Shown piece after piece: positions 33,423 through 42,680 of a stretch of DNA of 64,000 nt. The DNA is from Ectopseudomonas khazarica (GTDB lineage: Bacteria; Pseudomonadota; Gammaproteobacteria; Pseudomonadales; Pseudomonadaceae). The translations under genes were made by a program, and so were the position numbers. The stretch lies in assembly GCF_004521985.1 (NCBI RefSeq), contig NZ_SBHZ01000013.1, forward strand, positions 1 to 64,000. The letters are read 5' to 3'. Each line of letters begins with the position of its first letter. Positions within the stretch are counted from its first letter, which is position 1. The notes beneath the pieces are model-generated. The model was given only the letters and a program-made list of their open reading frames with translations. It did not search any database and was not told where the DNA came from.

Positions 33423-34144
33423 GGGGCGGGTGATTCGGTCAGCGTTAACAGGATATCGGCATACCAGGTGCAGTTGAGGCCCAGGGCTTCGTCCTGATCC
33501 TCGTCGCGGTTGCCGAGCAGGCGCGTGGAGTGGATGCCGAGCAGGCGCCAGGGCAGTTCGCTGTCCAGCTCGGCGCGCTTGACCACCGGTGCGCCGCTGA
33601 TGCCGCGATGGGTGCGGCCATCGGTGAGGAAGTAGCCGAGCCCCTGAAAGCGCAGGCCGAACGAGGAGGCCAGGCCGGCATGCCGGGCGACCGGCATGCG
33701 GTGCAGGCTGTCCTGGAAGCCGAGCGGGAAGCCCACCACCAGCAGCGTCGAGCCGATCTCGACATCTTCGTCAGGCTGCAGCAGGTGTTGCGGGGTGAAG
33801 GCGTGATAGGCGCCGTCATGGGGAAGGGCTGCCTGATCCAGTTCGATCACCGCCACATCGATCTCGCCGGCGCTGTCCATGCCTTGCCGCCACAGATGCT
33901 GCTCGCCGTCATACAACGGGATGGAGAAACTGACGGTGCTGGCCAGGTTGCTGGCGTCGGTATGCAGTTCGATCTGCAGGCTGTCGGGTTGATGGCCACT
34001 GGGTTCGTCGAGCACGACGTGGCGGCTGGTGACGAGAAACAGCCGCTGCTCGCGGCGGAAGAAGAAACCACTGGCGTTGGTCAGTATCTGCCCGGCCGCC
34101 AGGGTGGTGATGCGTGCAGCGCTCAACATCAGGGAGTCGATCAT
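33419..34144 (-). CDS. Trypsin-like serine protease domain protein
   Basis: 241 aa, no signal peptide and no PDZ domain. A chymotrypsin-fold triad can be read in order: His in VTSRHVV (~residue 40), Asp in EIDVAVIEL (~97), Ser in THRGISGAPVV (~180; GxSGxP rather than GNSGGP). Similar stand-alone 'trypsin-like peptidase' proteins are widespread in bacteria and little studied. AGGAGG lies 8 nt before ATG 34144. It is a single gene between the LrgB gene and plsB. Cytoplasmic location is inferred from the absent signal. Confidence 0.78.
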   Translation of the reverse strand: MIDSLMLSAARITTLAAGQILTNASGFFFRREQRLFLVTSRHVVLDEPSGHQPDSLQIELHTDASNLASTVSFSIPLYDGEQHLWRQGMDSAGEIDVAVIELDQAALPHDGAYHAFTPQHLLQPDEDVEIGSTLLVVGFPLGFQDSLHRMPVARHAGLASSFGLRFQGLGYFLTDGRTHRGISGAPVVKRAELDSELPWRLLGIHSTRLLGNRDEDQDEALGLNCTWYADILLTLTESPAP

Positions 34145-34279
34145 GGCCGGGCCTCCTGCCGGTGTGTGGCTTGACGACTGACTGCCAGACGCCTGCCAGG
34201 TTCGCTTTGGTTCACGCCTGGCGTATCGAGCCATGCGGGTGGATGGGGAAAACGACATCCACCCGGTGCGGCAGCGGCG

Positions 34280-36763
34280 TCAGACGCTGGCCGGCTCGTC
34301 CTCGTTGCGGTCCAGCGCCACCTGGCGGATCGACAGGCGAATCTCGGCCGGCAGCACGCGCTTGGCGGCGCCTTCGGCCAGCTCGCTGAGCAGCGGGTGG
34401 TGGCTGAGCTTGCCGGCCTCGTCCTGGCGCAGCACGCCCTGGTCCAGCAGGCTCTGGATGAAGTGGCGGAACAGGCTCTTGTCGAAGAACTCCGGCGCAT
34501 TCAGGCCGTGCAGGATCGACAGGCGCTGGGCCATCACCGTGCACAGGTCCTCCAGCTCCTCGGCGCTGATCGCGTTCTGCCCGGCATTGAGCAGCAGGGC
34601 GATGGCCATGTAGAAGCGTTGCAGGGTCTGCGCCACCGAGCGCGACAGCAGCGTCAGCAGGACGAACTGGCGGGAGCTGGGTGCCGGACGCACGTAGACG
34701 TCGCCCTCGACCTTGAGCAGGCCCTGCTCGACGAACGCGGCCAGCCACTGGTCGACCACGCCTTCCAGTTCGCTCTGCTCCCAGCGGATGAACAGTTCGG
34801 ACTGCAGGTAGGGATAGAGTGCGCCGGTGAAGCGCAGGATCTGCTCGCGGCTGATGCGTGCGCTGCTCTGGAAGAAGCTCGCCAGCAGTGCCGGCAGGGC
34901 GAAGATGTGCAGCACGTTGTTGCGGTAGTAGGTCATCAGGACGGCGTTCTGCTCGTCCAGGTAGAGAATCTTGCCCAGGGCATCCTTCTGCTCGGCCAGC
35001 AGGTCCATGCCCTTGGCGTGCTCGATCAGCGCCGCGCCGTCGCCTTCCGGCAGGGTGGTGTGGGGCGAGTAGGGCACGGCCCGCAGCAGCGCCAGGTACA
35101 GGTCGAGCACGCGCGCCAGGGCGCGGTCGTCCAGCGCCAGCTTGCTGGTGGAGAGCAGTGCCAGGGCGACGAGGTTGACCGGGTTGATCGCCGCCGCCTC
35201 GTTGAGGTGGCGCGCCACGTGTTCGCCCAGGCGGTTGGTGGTTTCGTTGAGCCAGCTCGGCCGGTATTGCGGGCCCAGCTCCTGCTGGCGCCAGCCGGGT
35301 TGCTGCTGGTCGAGGAATTCGCCGAGCTTGATCGGCTCGCCGAAGTTGACCGACACCTGGCCGAAACGCTGCTTGAGCGCGCCGAGCACCTTGAACAGGT
35401 CGAAGATCGATTCCTTCTTCTTGCTCGCGCCGCGCAGCTCGCCCAGGTAGGTGCGGCCTTCGAGCACGCGCTCGTAGCCGATGTACACCGGCACGAAGAC
35501 GATGGGCAGGCGATGCGAACGGAGGAAACTGCGCAGGGTGATGGCCAGCATGCCGGTCTTCGGTCGCAGCATGCGCCCGGTACGCGAACGGCCGCCCTCG
35601 ACGAAGTACTCCACCGGGAAGCCCTTGCTGAACAGGGTGTGCAGGTACTCGTTGAACACTGCGGTGTACAGCGGGTTGCCCTTGAAGGTGCGGCGCATGA
35701 AGAAGGCGCCGCCACGGCGCAGCAGGCCGCCGATCACCGGCATGTTGAGGTTGATGCCGGCTGCGATGTGCGGCGGCGTCAGGCCGTTGCGGAACAGCAG
35801 GTAGGAGAGCAGCAGGTAGTCGATGTGGCTGCGGTGGCAGGGCACGTAGATCACCTCGTGGCCCTGGGCGATGTCACGCACGCCCTCGATGTTGTGCACC
35901 TTGATGCCGTCGTAGATCTTGTTCCAGAACCAGGACAGCACCAGCTCGAGGAAGCGGATCACCGTATAGGTGTAGTCCGAGGCGATCTCGTTGCCGTAGC
36001 GCAGCGCCTGGGCTTCGGCCTTTTCCAGGCTGATCTTCTCGCGCTCGGCCTCGTCGACGATGGCCTGGCGTACCAGCGGGTCGTGGACCAGGCCCTTGAC
36101 CAGGTTGCGCCGGTGCGACACGTCCGGGCCGATCACGGCGGCCTTCTGGTTGCGGAAGTGCACGCGCAGGATGCGGTGCACCATGCGCAGGGTGCGCTCC
36201 TGGCCCTTGTCCTGCTCGACCAGTTCGCGCAGGTGGATCGGTGTGGAGAACTGCACGCGGGTCTTGCGCCCGAGGATCAGGATGCTGACCAGGCGGCGCA
36301 GGCGGCCGGTAACGGCCCAGCTGTCGGCGAACAGCAGTTTCCAGGCGCTGGTCTCGCGATCCGGCGACTGCCCCCAGAACACGCTGACCGGGACGATCTG
36401 CGCGTCATCCACGGCATGCTGGCCGAGGGCGCTGACGACGCGATCCAGGGTGGGCGAAATCCCGCGTTTGTCCTGGCGGCCGAACCAGTCCGGTTCCGGC
36501 GTCAGGTAGAAGAAGGCCGCCGGCTCGACATGTTCCCCGACGGCCACCGGCAGCACCGGGCGCGGCAGGCCGGCCTTGGTGCACTCGCGGTCGACCACGG
36601 CCAGGTCGCTCACCGAGGGCTGCTGCAGCACGTAGAACACCGGCTTGCTGCGATCGAGCTTGAGGGTGAAGGCGGACTGGTTGATGGTTTCCGAGCGTAC
36701 CCAGAGGTACAGCAGGCGGCGCAGCGCGCTGAAGGCCATGCGGCGCAAGGGAGAACGGGTCAT
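34280..36763 (-). CDS. plsB: Glycerol-3-phosphate acyltransferase
   Basis: 827 aa, the long PlsB form. First acylation of phospholipid synthesis, at the inner membrane, using acyl-CoA or acyl-ACP. Acyltransferase blocks: I VPCHRSHIDYLLLSY (HX4D), II GAFFMRRTF, III YFVEGGRSRTGRML, IV PIVFVPVYIGYERV. The N-terminal helical domain (to ~250) and long C-terminal part (~480-827) match the E. coli enzyme. ATG 36763 is used; an open frame continues 59 codons further but is not conserved-looking. Confidence 0.94.
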   Translation of the reverse strand: MTRSPLRRMAFSALRRLLYLWVRSETINQSAFTLKLDRSKPVFYVLQQPSVSDLAVVDRECTKAGLPRPVLPVAVGEHVEPAAFFYLTPEPDWFGRQDKRGISPTLDRVVSALGQHAVDDAQIVPVSVFWGQSPDRETSAWKLLFADSWAVTGRLRRLVSILILGRKTRVQFSTPIHLRELVEQDKGQERTLRMVHRILRVHFRNQKAAVIGPDVSHRRNLVKGLVHDPLVRQAIVDEAEREKISLEKAEAQALRYGNEIASDYTYTVIRFLELVLSWFWNKIYDGIKVHNIEGVRDIAQGHEVIYVPCHRSHIDYLLLSYLLFRNGLTPPHIAAGINLNMPVIGGLLRRGGAFFMRRTFKGNPLYTAVFNEYLHTLFSKGFPVEYFVEGGRSRTGRMLRPKTGMLAITLRSFLRSHRLPIVFVPVYIGYERVLEGRTYLGELRGASKKKESIFDLFKVLGALKQRFGQVSVNFGEPIKLGEFLDQQQPGWRQQELGPQYRPSWLNETTNRLGEHVARHLNEAAAINPVNLVALALLSTSKLALDDRALARVLDLYLALLRAVPYSPHTTLPEGDGAALIEHAKGMDLLAEQKDALGKILYLDEQNAVLMTYYRNNVLHIFALPALLASFFQSSARISREQILRFTGALYPYLQSELFIRWEQSELEGVVDQWLAAFVEQGLLKVEGDVYVRPAPSSRQFVLLTLLSRSVAQTLQRFYMAIALLLNAGQNAISAEELEDLCTVMAQRLSILHGLNAPEFFDKSLFRHFIQSLLDQGVLRQDEAGKLSHHPLLSELAEGAAKRVLPAEIRLSIRQVALDRNEDEPASV

Positions 36764-37092
36764 ACGGACTCTTGAGCAGATAAACGAGCGGATGCTCGGG
36801 AAGGGCGCTAGTGTGCCGCAAGCCTGCCTGGCGGGCAAAAAACTTCCGGGACCAGCCGCTGGCGCCGCGGCCTGACGGGGCTGCCACGGCCGACAGGGCT
36901 GGCACCACGTGGGTGTCCGTGCAGTCAGCCTGGCCAGCATGCCGCCGGCACATGACGGAAAAACGGTCGACGCCTCGGCCCCCGTTGTTCAACAGAACCA
37001 CAAAGGCGGCTTCGGGTTCCCGAGCGGAATGCCGGGTCAGCCTCTGCAGCGTGCCGCGCGAGGGGTATCGGCCATGTCGGTCCTCGAATCGG
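36764..37092. other. Intergenic region upstream of plsB
   Basis: 329 bp between plsB and the EamA gene, both minus strand, so it holds the plsB promoter and the 3' end of the EamA transcript. Short open frames here have no ribosome sites or recognisable products. I see no clear RNA gene, terminator or repeat. Confidence 0.4.
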
Positions 37093-37935
37093 CTACGCCA
37101 GCTTCATCAGCACCACGCCGAGCGCGATCACCCCGCACGCCAGCAGCCGGATCGGTCGCATGGGTTCCTTGAGCAACAGCACCCCGAGCAGCACGGCAAA
37201 CACCACGCTGGTTTCGCGCAGCGCCGACACCAGGGCCACCGGTGCCTGGGTCATGGCCCAGATGACGATGGTGTAGGCCGCCATCGACATCGCCCCGCCG
37301 GCCAGCCCGCCGCGCCAGTGCGGGCCCAGCTGGAGAAAGGCGCGCGGCCCGCGGCTGACGGCGAGCACCGCCGCCATCACCGCGCCGTTGACGCTGAACA
37401 ACCACAGCGAATAACTCAGCGCATCGCCGTTGGCGCGGGCGCCCATGGCATCGCTGAGGGTGTAGCCGGCGATGAACAGGGCCGTCATCAGGGCGCAGAA
37501 CAGCATCGCCCGCTGCGGGGCCTGGTGGTGGCCGCCGCGCAGCGCCATCAACCAGATGCCGATCACCAGCACCAGCAGGCCCAGCAGCTGCTGGGTGCCC
37601 AGCCCGTCATGCAACAGCAGCAGCGAGAGCAGGGCGACCATCAGCGGCGAGCTGCCGCGCGCGATGGGGTAGACCTGGCCCAGGTCGCCGTACTGGTAGG
37701 CGCGGGCCAGGAAGAAGTTGTAGCCGATGTGCAGCACGGCCGACAGCGCGATCCAGGGCCAGGCTGCGGCCTGCGGTACGGCGACCAGCGGCAGTGCGCA
37801 GAGCGCCACCAGGCCGGCGCCGACCTGGATCAGGGTGGCGGTCAGGAAGCGGTCGAGACCGATCTTGAGCAGGGCGTTCCAGCCGGCATGCAGGGCAGCG
37901 GCGGCGATGACGGCGAGAAAGACCGTGGTGTCCAA
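37093..37935 (-). CDS. EamA/DMT-family transporter
   Basis: 280 aa, ten predicted membrane helices in two EamA repeats (~2-135 and ~145-278). PIARGSSPLMVALLS and ETSVVFAVLLGVLLLKEP are typical helix ends. Drug/metabolite transporter superfamily; substrate unknown. A TTG start at 37935 is preferred, with GAGG 6 nt upstream and helix 1 beginning at once; the in-frame ATG at 38016 would add a polar 27-residue leader. Confidence 0.8.
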   Translation of the reverse strand: MDTTVFLAVIAAAALHAGWNALLKIGLDRFLTATLIQVGAGLVALCALPLVAVPQAAAWPWIALSAVLHIGYNFFLARAYQYGDLGQVYPIARGSSPLMVALLSLLLLHDGLGTQQLLGLLVLVIGIWLMALRGGHHQAPQRAMLFCALMTALFIAGYTLSDAMGARANGDALSYSLWLFSVNGAVMAAVLAVSRGPRAFLQLGPHWRGGLAGGAMSMAAYTIVIWAMTQAPVALVSALRETSVVFAVLLGVLLLKEPMRPIRLLACGVIALGVVLMKLA

Positions 37936-38222
37936 GACGTGCCTCGAGGGTAGCGATTGTCGAAGAAAATCAGCAGGATCGGCGCCGATGTCGCTCGGCT
38001 TGCCATGATGGGTCAAGCAGGGGTGTCAGTCTGCCGCATGCCGCATTATCGGGCAAAATCCGTTGCAGACTGATGGCAGCACAGTGGCGCGGCAGTGCCT
38101 ATGATTCAACGCAAGGCGCTGGATCAAGCCCCGTGACGCTGAACGATAGCGGGTTTCAGGGGCGTGCTCCTCGCCCAACGACTAGCAGGATACAGCCCGT
38201 GGATGCCCTGGAGAACAAGGCG

Positions 38223-40103
38223 ATGACCCCGCCCAGACAGCCGAGTGACGCACCTGAACGCGTCGCCAGAGGCCCCCGAACCGCAACGCCCCTGAACCTG
38301 CTGGTGGTACTGGCGAGCGTCTTCATCCTGGTTGTCTGGCTGATCACCCTGCAGCGCATCGCCTTCGAGCGTGAGCAGGCACTGGCGGCGGAAATGAAGG
38401 CCAATGCCAGTCTGGCCATCGCCTTCGAGCAGCAGGTGTCCCGCGCGCTGAAGGCGGCCGAGCAGGTGGCGGCGTTCGTGCGCGAGCAGTACCGTCTGCA
38501 GGGCAGGGAGATCGACCTGCGGCGCTGGGTCGAGGAGGGGGTGATCCGCGAGGAGATGTTCACCATCATCAGCGTGGTGGACGAGCATGGCGACATCGTC
38601 AGCAGCAGCCGGAGCACCGGCCCGGTCAACTACGCCGATCGCGAATTCTTCACTGCGCAACGCGCTGCGCGCATCGACCATCTGTTCATCAGCCAGCCGG
38701 TCTTCGGGCGTGTGTCCAAGCGCTGGCTGATCCCCATGTCGCTGCGTATCGAGCACGCGGACGGCCGTTTCGCCGGGGTGGTGGTGATGGCCATCAGTCC
38801 GCAGGACGTCACGCACTTCTTTCAACAGGTCGACCTGGGCGCGCAGGGGCTGCTCGAACTCGGCGGTCTGGATGGCGTGGTGCGCGCGCGCAAGATCGGC
38901 GCACGTAGCGAGTTCGGCCTGAGCGGCGAGGTGCTGGCCTGGTTTCAGCGGCAGAAACAGCGCCGTACCGACGACTTCTACGACAGCGGCCAGGGGCTCG
39001 ATGGCGTCGCCCGTATCGTCAGCTACCGCAGCATGGCCGACTATCCGCTGATGGTCACCGTGGCCACGGCCTACGACGAGGAAATGGCCACGACCCTGCA
39101 GCGCCGCACCACCTATCTGCTGGCGGCTGTCGGTGTCTCCCTGGTGGTGATGCTGTTCGTCGGCGTGCTGGCGCTGATGCTGGTCCGCCAGCGCGCGGCG
39201 ACCGATGCCCTGCAAGGCAGCGAAGCGCTGTTTCGTGCGACCTTCCACCAGGCGGCCATGGGCATTGCCCATATCAGCCCCGAAGGCCGGATCCTGCGTG
39301 TCAACGAGACCTTCTCGCGCATGCTCGGACGCCCGCCCGAGCGCTTGCAGGGCGGCAACATCTTCGACCTGAGCGACCCCGAGGTGGCCAGCGCCGCCCG
39401 GACTTTCCTGCGCGAGCAGCTGGCCAGCGACGGCGGCGCGCTTTCCCCGGAGATCGAGAAGACCTACCGCCGCGAGGATGGCTCGCTGCTCTGGGTGTGC
39501 GAGGCCGTGAGCGTCGTGCGCAAGCGCCAGGGCCACCCGGCGTTCCTGGTGCTGGTCGCGCAGGACGTCACCGAGCGCAAGCGCCTGGAGGCACGTCTGT
39601 CCCACGAGGCGCAGCACGATGCGCTGACCGGCCTGGCCAACCGGGTCCGCTTCCGCCAGCGGCTCGACCAGGCGCTCGACGCGGTACGCGGTCAGGAGCA
39701 GCTGTGCGCCGTGCTGTATATCGATCTGGACGGCTTCAAGGCGATCAACGACCGCCACGGTCATACGGCAGGCGACTGCCTGTTGCAGATGGCCGCCAGG
39801 CGCCTGGAAGGCTGTGTGCGCAGCAGCGATATGGTCGCGCGCTTCGGCGGTGACGAATTCGGCATCCTGCTCGCCAGCCTGCACAGCCGCCAGGATTGCG
39901 CGGCGGTGGCGCTCAAGGTGCTGGATGTCCTGGCGCAGCCGTTCGACCTGGACGGCCATCCGGCACGCATATCGGCGAGCGTGGGCGCCGCCCTGTATCC
40001 GCTGCAGGCCGACAATGGCGCGGACCTGCTGAAACAGGCGGACCAGGCCATGTACGTGGCCAAGCACGCCGGCAAGAACCGCTTTCACTGCGCGCCGGAG
40101 TAG
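38223..40103 (+). CDS. Membrane-bound PAS-GGDEF diguanylate cyclase
   Basis: 626 aa. Transmembrane helix (~23-43), Cache-like periplasmic sensor (~45-290), second helix (~300-325), PAS domain with ALFRATFHQAAMGIAHI (~340-455) and a GGDEF domain (~460-625). The active site is RFGGDEF with GGDEF at residues 542-546 and an allosteric RxxD (RSSD) five residues before it, so it should make c-di-GMP with product inhibition. The start is ATG 38223 (GGAG 9 nt upstream); GTG 38199 with AGGA upstream is equally reasonable. No partner gene; the signal is unknown. Confidence 0.9.
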   Translation: MTPPRQPSDAPERVARGPRTATPLNLLVVLASVFILVVWLITLQRIAFEREQALAAEMKANASLAIAFEQQVSRALKAAEQVAAFVREQYRLQGREIDLRRWVEEGVIREEMFTIISVVDEHGDIVSSSRSTGPVNYADREFFTAQRAARIDHLFISQPVFGRVSKRWLIPMSLRIEHADGRFAGVVVMAISPQDVTHFFQQVDLGAQGLLELGGLDGVVRARKIGARSEFGLSGEVLAWFQRQKQRRTDDFYDSGQGLDGVARIVSYRSMADYPLMVTVATAYDEEMATTLQRRTTYLLAAVGVSLVVMLFVGVLALMLVRQRAATDALQGSEALFRATFHQAAMGIAHISPEGRILRVNETFSRMLGRPPERLQGGNIFDLSDPEVASAARTFLREQLASDGGALSPEIEKTYRREDGSLLWVCEAVSVVRKRQGHPAFLVLVAQDVTERKRLEARLSHEAQHDALTGLANRVRFRQRLDQALDAVRGQEQLCAVLYIDLDGFKAINDRHGHTAGDCLLQMAARRLEGCVRSSDMVARFGGDEFGILLASLHSRQDCAAVALKVLDVLAQPFDLDGHPARISASVGAALYPLQADNGADLLKQADQAMYVAKHAGKNRFHCAPE

Positions 40104-40145
40104 GGCGCTACTGCCCGGCGCTGGACGACGTCGAGGGCCTCGGTT

Positions 40146-40778
40146 CTAACGCCGCAGCGCAAGAAGCGCTGCGCCGAAGGCAATGAACACGCTGCCGAAT
40201 ACCCGGTTCACCCAGGTCACGAACGAGGGGCGCTGCAATGCCTGCCTGGCCCGTGCCGCCAGCGAGGCATAGGCGACCAGGGTGATGAACGACAGCAGCA
40301 TGAAGATACCGGTGAGGATGAAGAACTGCGGCAGCAACGGCTCACGGGTGTCGACGAACTGTGGAAACAGCGCCGTGAAGAACAGGATCGGCTTGGGGTT
40401 GAACGCGGCGATGAACAGCGCCTCGCGATAGAGCCGAAAGGGCCTGTAGGCGCGGCGTTCGGCGGCTTGGCTGGCCTCCACCTGGAGCAGCGAGGCACGC
40501 CCCAGCAGATGGCGCAGGCCGATGTAGAACAGGTACATGGCACCCAGCACCTTGACGACACTGAACAGCAGGGCCGAGGACTTGAGCAGCAGCCCCAGGC
40601 CCAGCATCGCCGCGGCGGACAGGCAGAACAGGCCCATGATGTTGCCCAGCGACGACCACACCACCGCCCGCACGCCGAAGCTCAGCCCATTGCGTAACGC
40701 CAGCAGGATCGCCGGTCCGGGGCTGACGACTGCGATGCCGGCCACGGCGGAAAAGGCAACGGCTGTTTCGAGATTCAT
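40146..40778 (-). CDS. LysE/RhtB-family exporter
   Basis: 210 aa, about six helices, with the signature VVSPGPAILLALRNGLSFG (residues ~18-36) and FNPKPILFFTALFPQF (~126-141). Amino acid or derivative exporter of unknown substrate, distinct from the LysE protein at 2577-3194. It has no adjacent regulator. Its 3' end lies 42 bp from the convergent cyclase gene. Confidence 0.88.
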   Translation of the reverse strand: MNLETAVAFSAVAGIAVVSPGPAILLALRNGLSFGVRAVVWSSLGNIMGLFCLSAAAMLGLGLLLKSSALLFSVVKVLGAMYLFYIGLRHLLGRASLLQVEASQAAERRAYRPFRLYREALFIAAFNPKPILFFTALFPQFVDTREPLLPQFFILTGIFMLLSFITLVAYASLAARARQALQRPSFVTWVNRVFGSVFIAFGAALLALRR

Positions 40779-40867
40779 GGAGTGCCTGCTGATTGGCTGG
40801 AACGTGGCTGTCTACGCGGCCGCCCGGCGAATCCGCAGAGGCTCTGCCAGGGCCGCGAGCAGCCACA

Positions 40868-41221
40868 TTAGAGCGCCGGATCAGGAAATGGAAGCAGGTC
40901 CTGGGAGACGCTTGGCTGAGCCTGCCATGCGTCGTCGATCTTGTAGAAGTCCGCTTGTGATTCCGAGCTGCCTGCACCGACTTTCAGGGCGAAGGTGCAG
41001 GCGATCTGCCCAGGGTGTTGCGCCTCGAGTGCAGGCACGCAGGTGCCGAGCGTCACGGTCATCTCCGCACGCATCTGCTCGAGGCCGGTCAGCGCCGCGA
41101 TCACATCCGCGGCCTCCTCGGCATTGGGTCTGAGCAGCCCGTCAGGCGGGTTCGAGTCGTCAGCATGGGCCAGGGGTGTCGCCAGGCCGAGCAGTACCGC
41201 AGTGGCTAGGGGGATGAACAT
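40868..41221 (-). CDS. Hypothetical exported protein
   Basis: 117 aa. A clear signal peptide (MFIPLATAVLLGLATPLAHA) leaves ~97 residues rich in Ala, Asp and Glu with two Cys (CVPALEAQHPGQIAC), which might pair in the periplasm. No family recognised. ATG 41221 is used because it gives the signal peptide; ATG 41266, overlapping the VOC stop, would bury it. Same strand as the VOC gene upstream, possibly co-transcribed. Confidence 0.6.
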   Translation of the reverse strand: MFIPLATAVLLGLATPLAHADDSNPPDGLLRPNAEEAADVIAALTGLEQMRAEMTVTLGTCVPALEAQHPGQIACTFALKVGAGSSESQADFYKIDDAWQAQPSVSQDLLPFPDPAL

Positions 41222-41258
41222 GTTCAGGGTCTCGATCGTCGACGCGCGCAGAGGCGCT

Positions 41259-41609
41259 TCAGACATGCTGGAGGATGTTGATCAGGTTGCCGAGCGGGTC
41301 CCTGACGTAGAAGCGGCGAACGCCCCAGGGCTCATGCGACGGCCCGTACTCGATGGGAATCCGCTGTTTCGCGACACGCCGCAACGCCTCGTCGAGATCA
41401 TCCACCTCGATGGACAGGTCGGGCACTGGCGTGTCCGAGCCGCCCTCGCTGGCGAAGCTGACCTGCACCGCCATCCTCTCGGAACCGGCATAGGTGCGAA
41501 TCCAGCCATGGTCCATGACCAGTTCGAGGCCCAGGATCAGCCGATAGAACTCATCCACTTCCGCTGGTTGCGCTGCGTGAAGATTGGCAATGATCCGTTT
41601 GACGTTCAT
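41259..41609 (-). CDS. VOC (glyoxalase/bleomycin-resistance-like) family protein
   Basis: 116 aa, one vicinal oxygen chelate domain of two beta-alpha-beta3 modules: EVDEFYRLILGLELVMDHGWI, DLSIEVDDLDEALRRV and GVRRFYVRDPLGNLINILQH. The C-terminal F-x-DP-x-GN-x-I motif is the standard one; the function (lyase, dioxygenase or ligand binder) cannot be told. AAGGA lies upstream of ATG 41609. Confidence 0.85.
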   Translation of the reverse strand: MNVKRIIANLHAAQPAEVDEFYRLILGLELVMDHGWIRTYAGSERMAVQVSFASEGGSDTPVPDLSIEVDDLDEALRRVAKQRIPIEYGPSHEPWGVRRFYVRDPLGNLINILQHV

Positions 41610-41691
41610 GTGGCTTCCTTGGGGGTAAGCGAGCGTGCGCTATCGAGGTTAGGCCAAGTCACCGGGTTGAGCGAGTGCGCCTGCACCGACG

Positions 41692-41946
41692 TCAGCGGCC
41701 GACGCCACTGCCTGCATGTCTGCAGAACTGCTCCTTCAGCCCGATTTTCAGGCACAGGCCGCCGCCGGAGGCAATGGCCAGTTTGTCCATCTGCTTGCGC
41801 TTGCGGCGCAGCGCCGAAGGCTTCTCGAAGTAGCCGAACCGCCGCTTGTACCAGCGGCGGCCCAGTTCGGTGCTTACCTGGCGGTTCAATCTTGCGAGTG
41901 CTACTTCCAGTGAGTCAGCGGATGTCACGTCGACGGTTACGGGCAT
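41692..41946 (-). CDS. Ribosomal protein S21-like paralogue
   Basis: 84 aa, very basic in the middle. It begins MPV and has SLEVALARLNRQV, WYKRRFGYFEKP and SALRRKRKQM, matching the bS21 layout (MPV.., VAL.R, .YEKP, .RKR). A C-terminal extension with GGGLCLKIGLKEQFC and two Cys is absent from the housekeeping S21. It is not in the usual rpsU-dnaG-rpoD locus. The ribosome site is weak. Either an alternative S21 that could alter initiation on some mRNAs or a related RNA-binding protein. Confidence 0.65.
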   Translation of the reverse strand: MPVTVDVTSADSLEVALARLNRQVSTELGRRWYKRRFGYFEKPSALRRKRKQMDKLAIASGGGLCLKIGLKEQFCRHAGSGVGR

Positions 41947-42057
41947 GTCTGGCGTTTTACGGACTGACGCCTGTCCATTCAGTAGCGCTGATGCGCTGGA
42001 AGGGAGTTGCCTTGCCGGGTTCCGGCGCGGCGGGTGATTCCGGTCGTGCTCCGGCGG

Positions 42058-42333
42058 CTAGCTGAACAGGCCGGAGACGGCGCTGATCATCCCCTCGATG
42101 AGGGCCAGAAGTCCATCGATGATCGCCTCGACCGTCCCGGTTACCACCTCCAGAATGCCGCCGTCGCCCCAGGTGAGCGGGACAGCCACTGCGGCGATGG
42201 AAACCAGCATGGCGGCCACGGCAACGGCGTGCACGCCCATCGTCAGCAGATAGATCAGCGCGCCGATCAGGCAGGTGGCGCACAGGGCATTGAAGGCTCG
42301 CAGCCCTTTCGAACGAGGCGTCTGATTATTCAT
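42058..42333 (-). CDS. Small hydrophobic membrane protein
   Basis: 91 aa. A basic N-terminus (MNNQTPRSKGLRAFN), two adjacent hydrophobic helices (ALCATCLIGALIYLLTMGV and AVAVAAMLVSIAAVAVPLTW) and an amphipathic, Ile/Leu-rich C-terminus. No family recognised; phage holin-like size, but no phage genes are near. Weak ribosome site. The frame extends upstream to 42615 with no features of coding sequence. Confidence 0.55.
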   Translation of the reverse strand: MNNQTPRSKGLRAFNALCATCLIGALIYLLTMGVHAVAVAAMLVSIAAVAVPLTWGDGGILEVVTGTVEAIIDGLLALIEGMISAVSGLFS

Positions 42334-42680
42334 CCGTGAATGCTTTCCGAAGTAGGTCTGGGCGCTGAGCCTAGCAGGTTCTCTGCGCCGGGGGATGGGG
42401 CGGGGCGTTTCGTCTGCCCGGCAATCACGGTGCTGGACCGCTCGCAGGCAGGCTTCGGAGCGGCTGCAACGACCGTCACGAGCACTCGCCCGGGCCTTGT
42501 CGGGCGAGCAGGCTGAACCTCGCCTGACGCATTCTGCCGAGGTATGCGGGGCCGCTGAACTTTCCCGGACGAGGGTTGTCATGCCTTCGTCCGGGCGTGC
42601 GCTTTTGCCCGGCATTCTTGCGGCCTGCGTTCTCGCGGTGGTTACGCGGGACTCGGGCGTTTTCGCGACGGTGAGAGGCC
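42334..42680. other. Intergenic region before the Gld-like ABC operon
   Basis: 347 bp with no convincing gene. It holds the hairpin CTCGCCCG-(8 nt)-CGGGCGAG at 42485-42508, without T-run, and presumably divergent promoters for the small membrane gene and the ABC operon. Confidence 0.45.

Noticed and set aside
36909..37172. 87-codon frame between plsB and the EamA gene
   Set aside because: Runs into the antisense of the EamA coding region, with no ribosome site and low-complexity composition.
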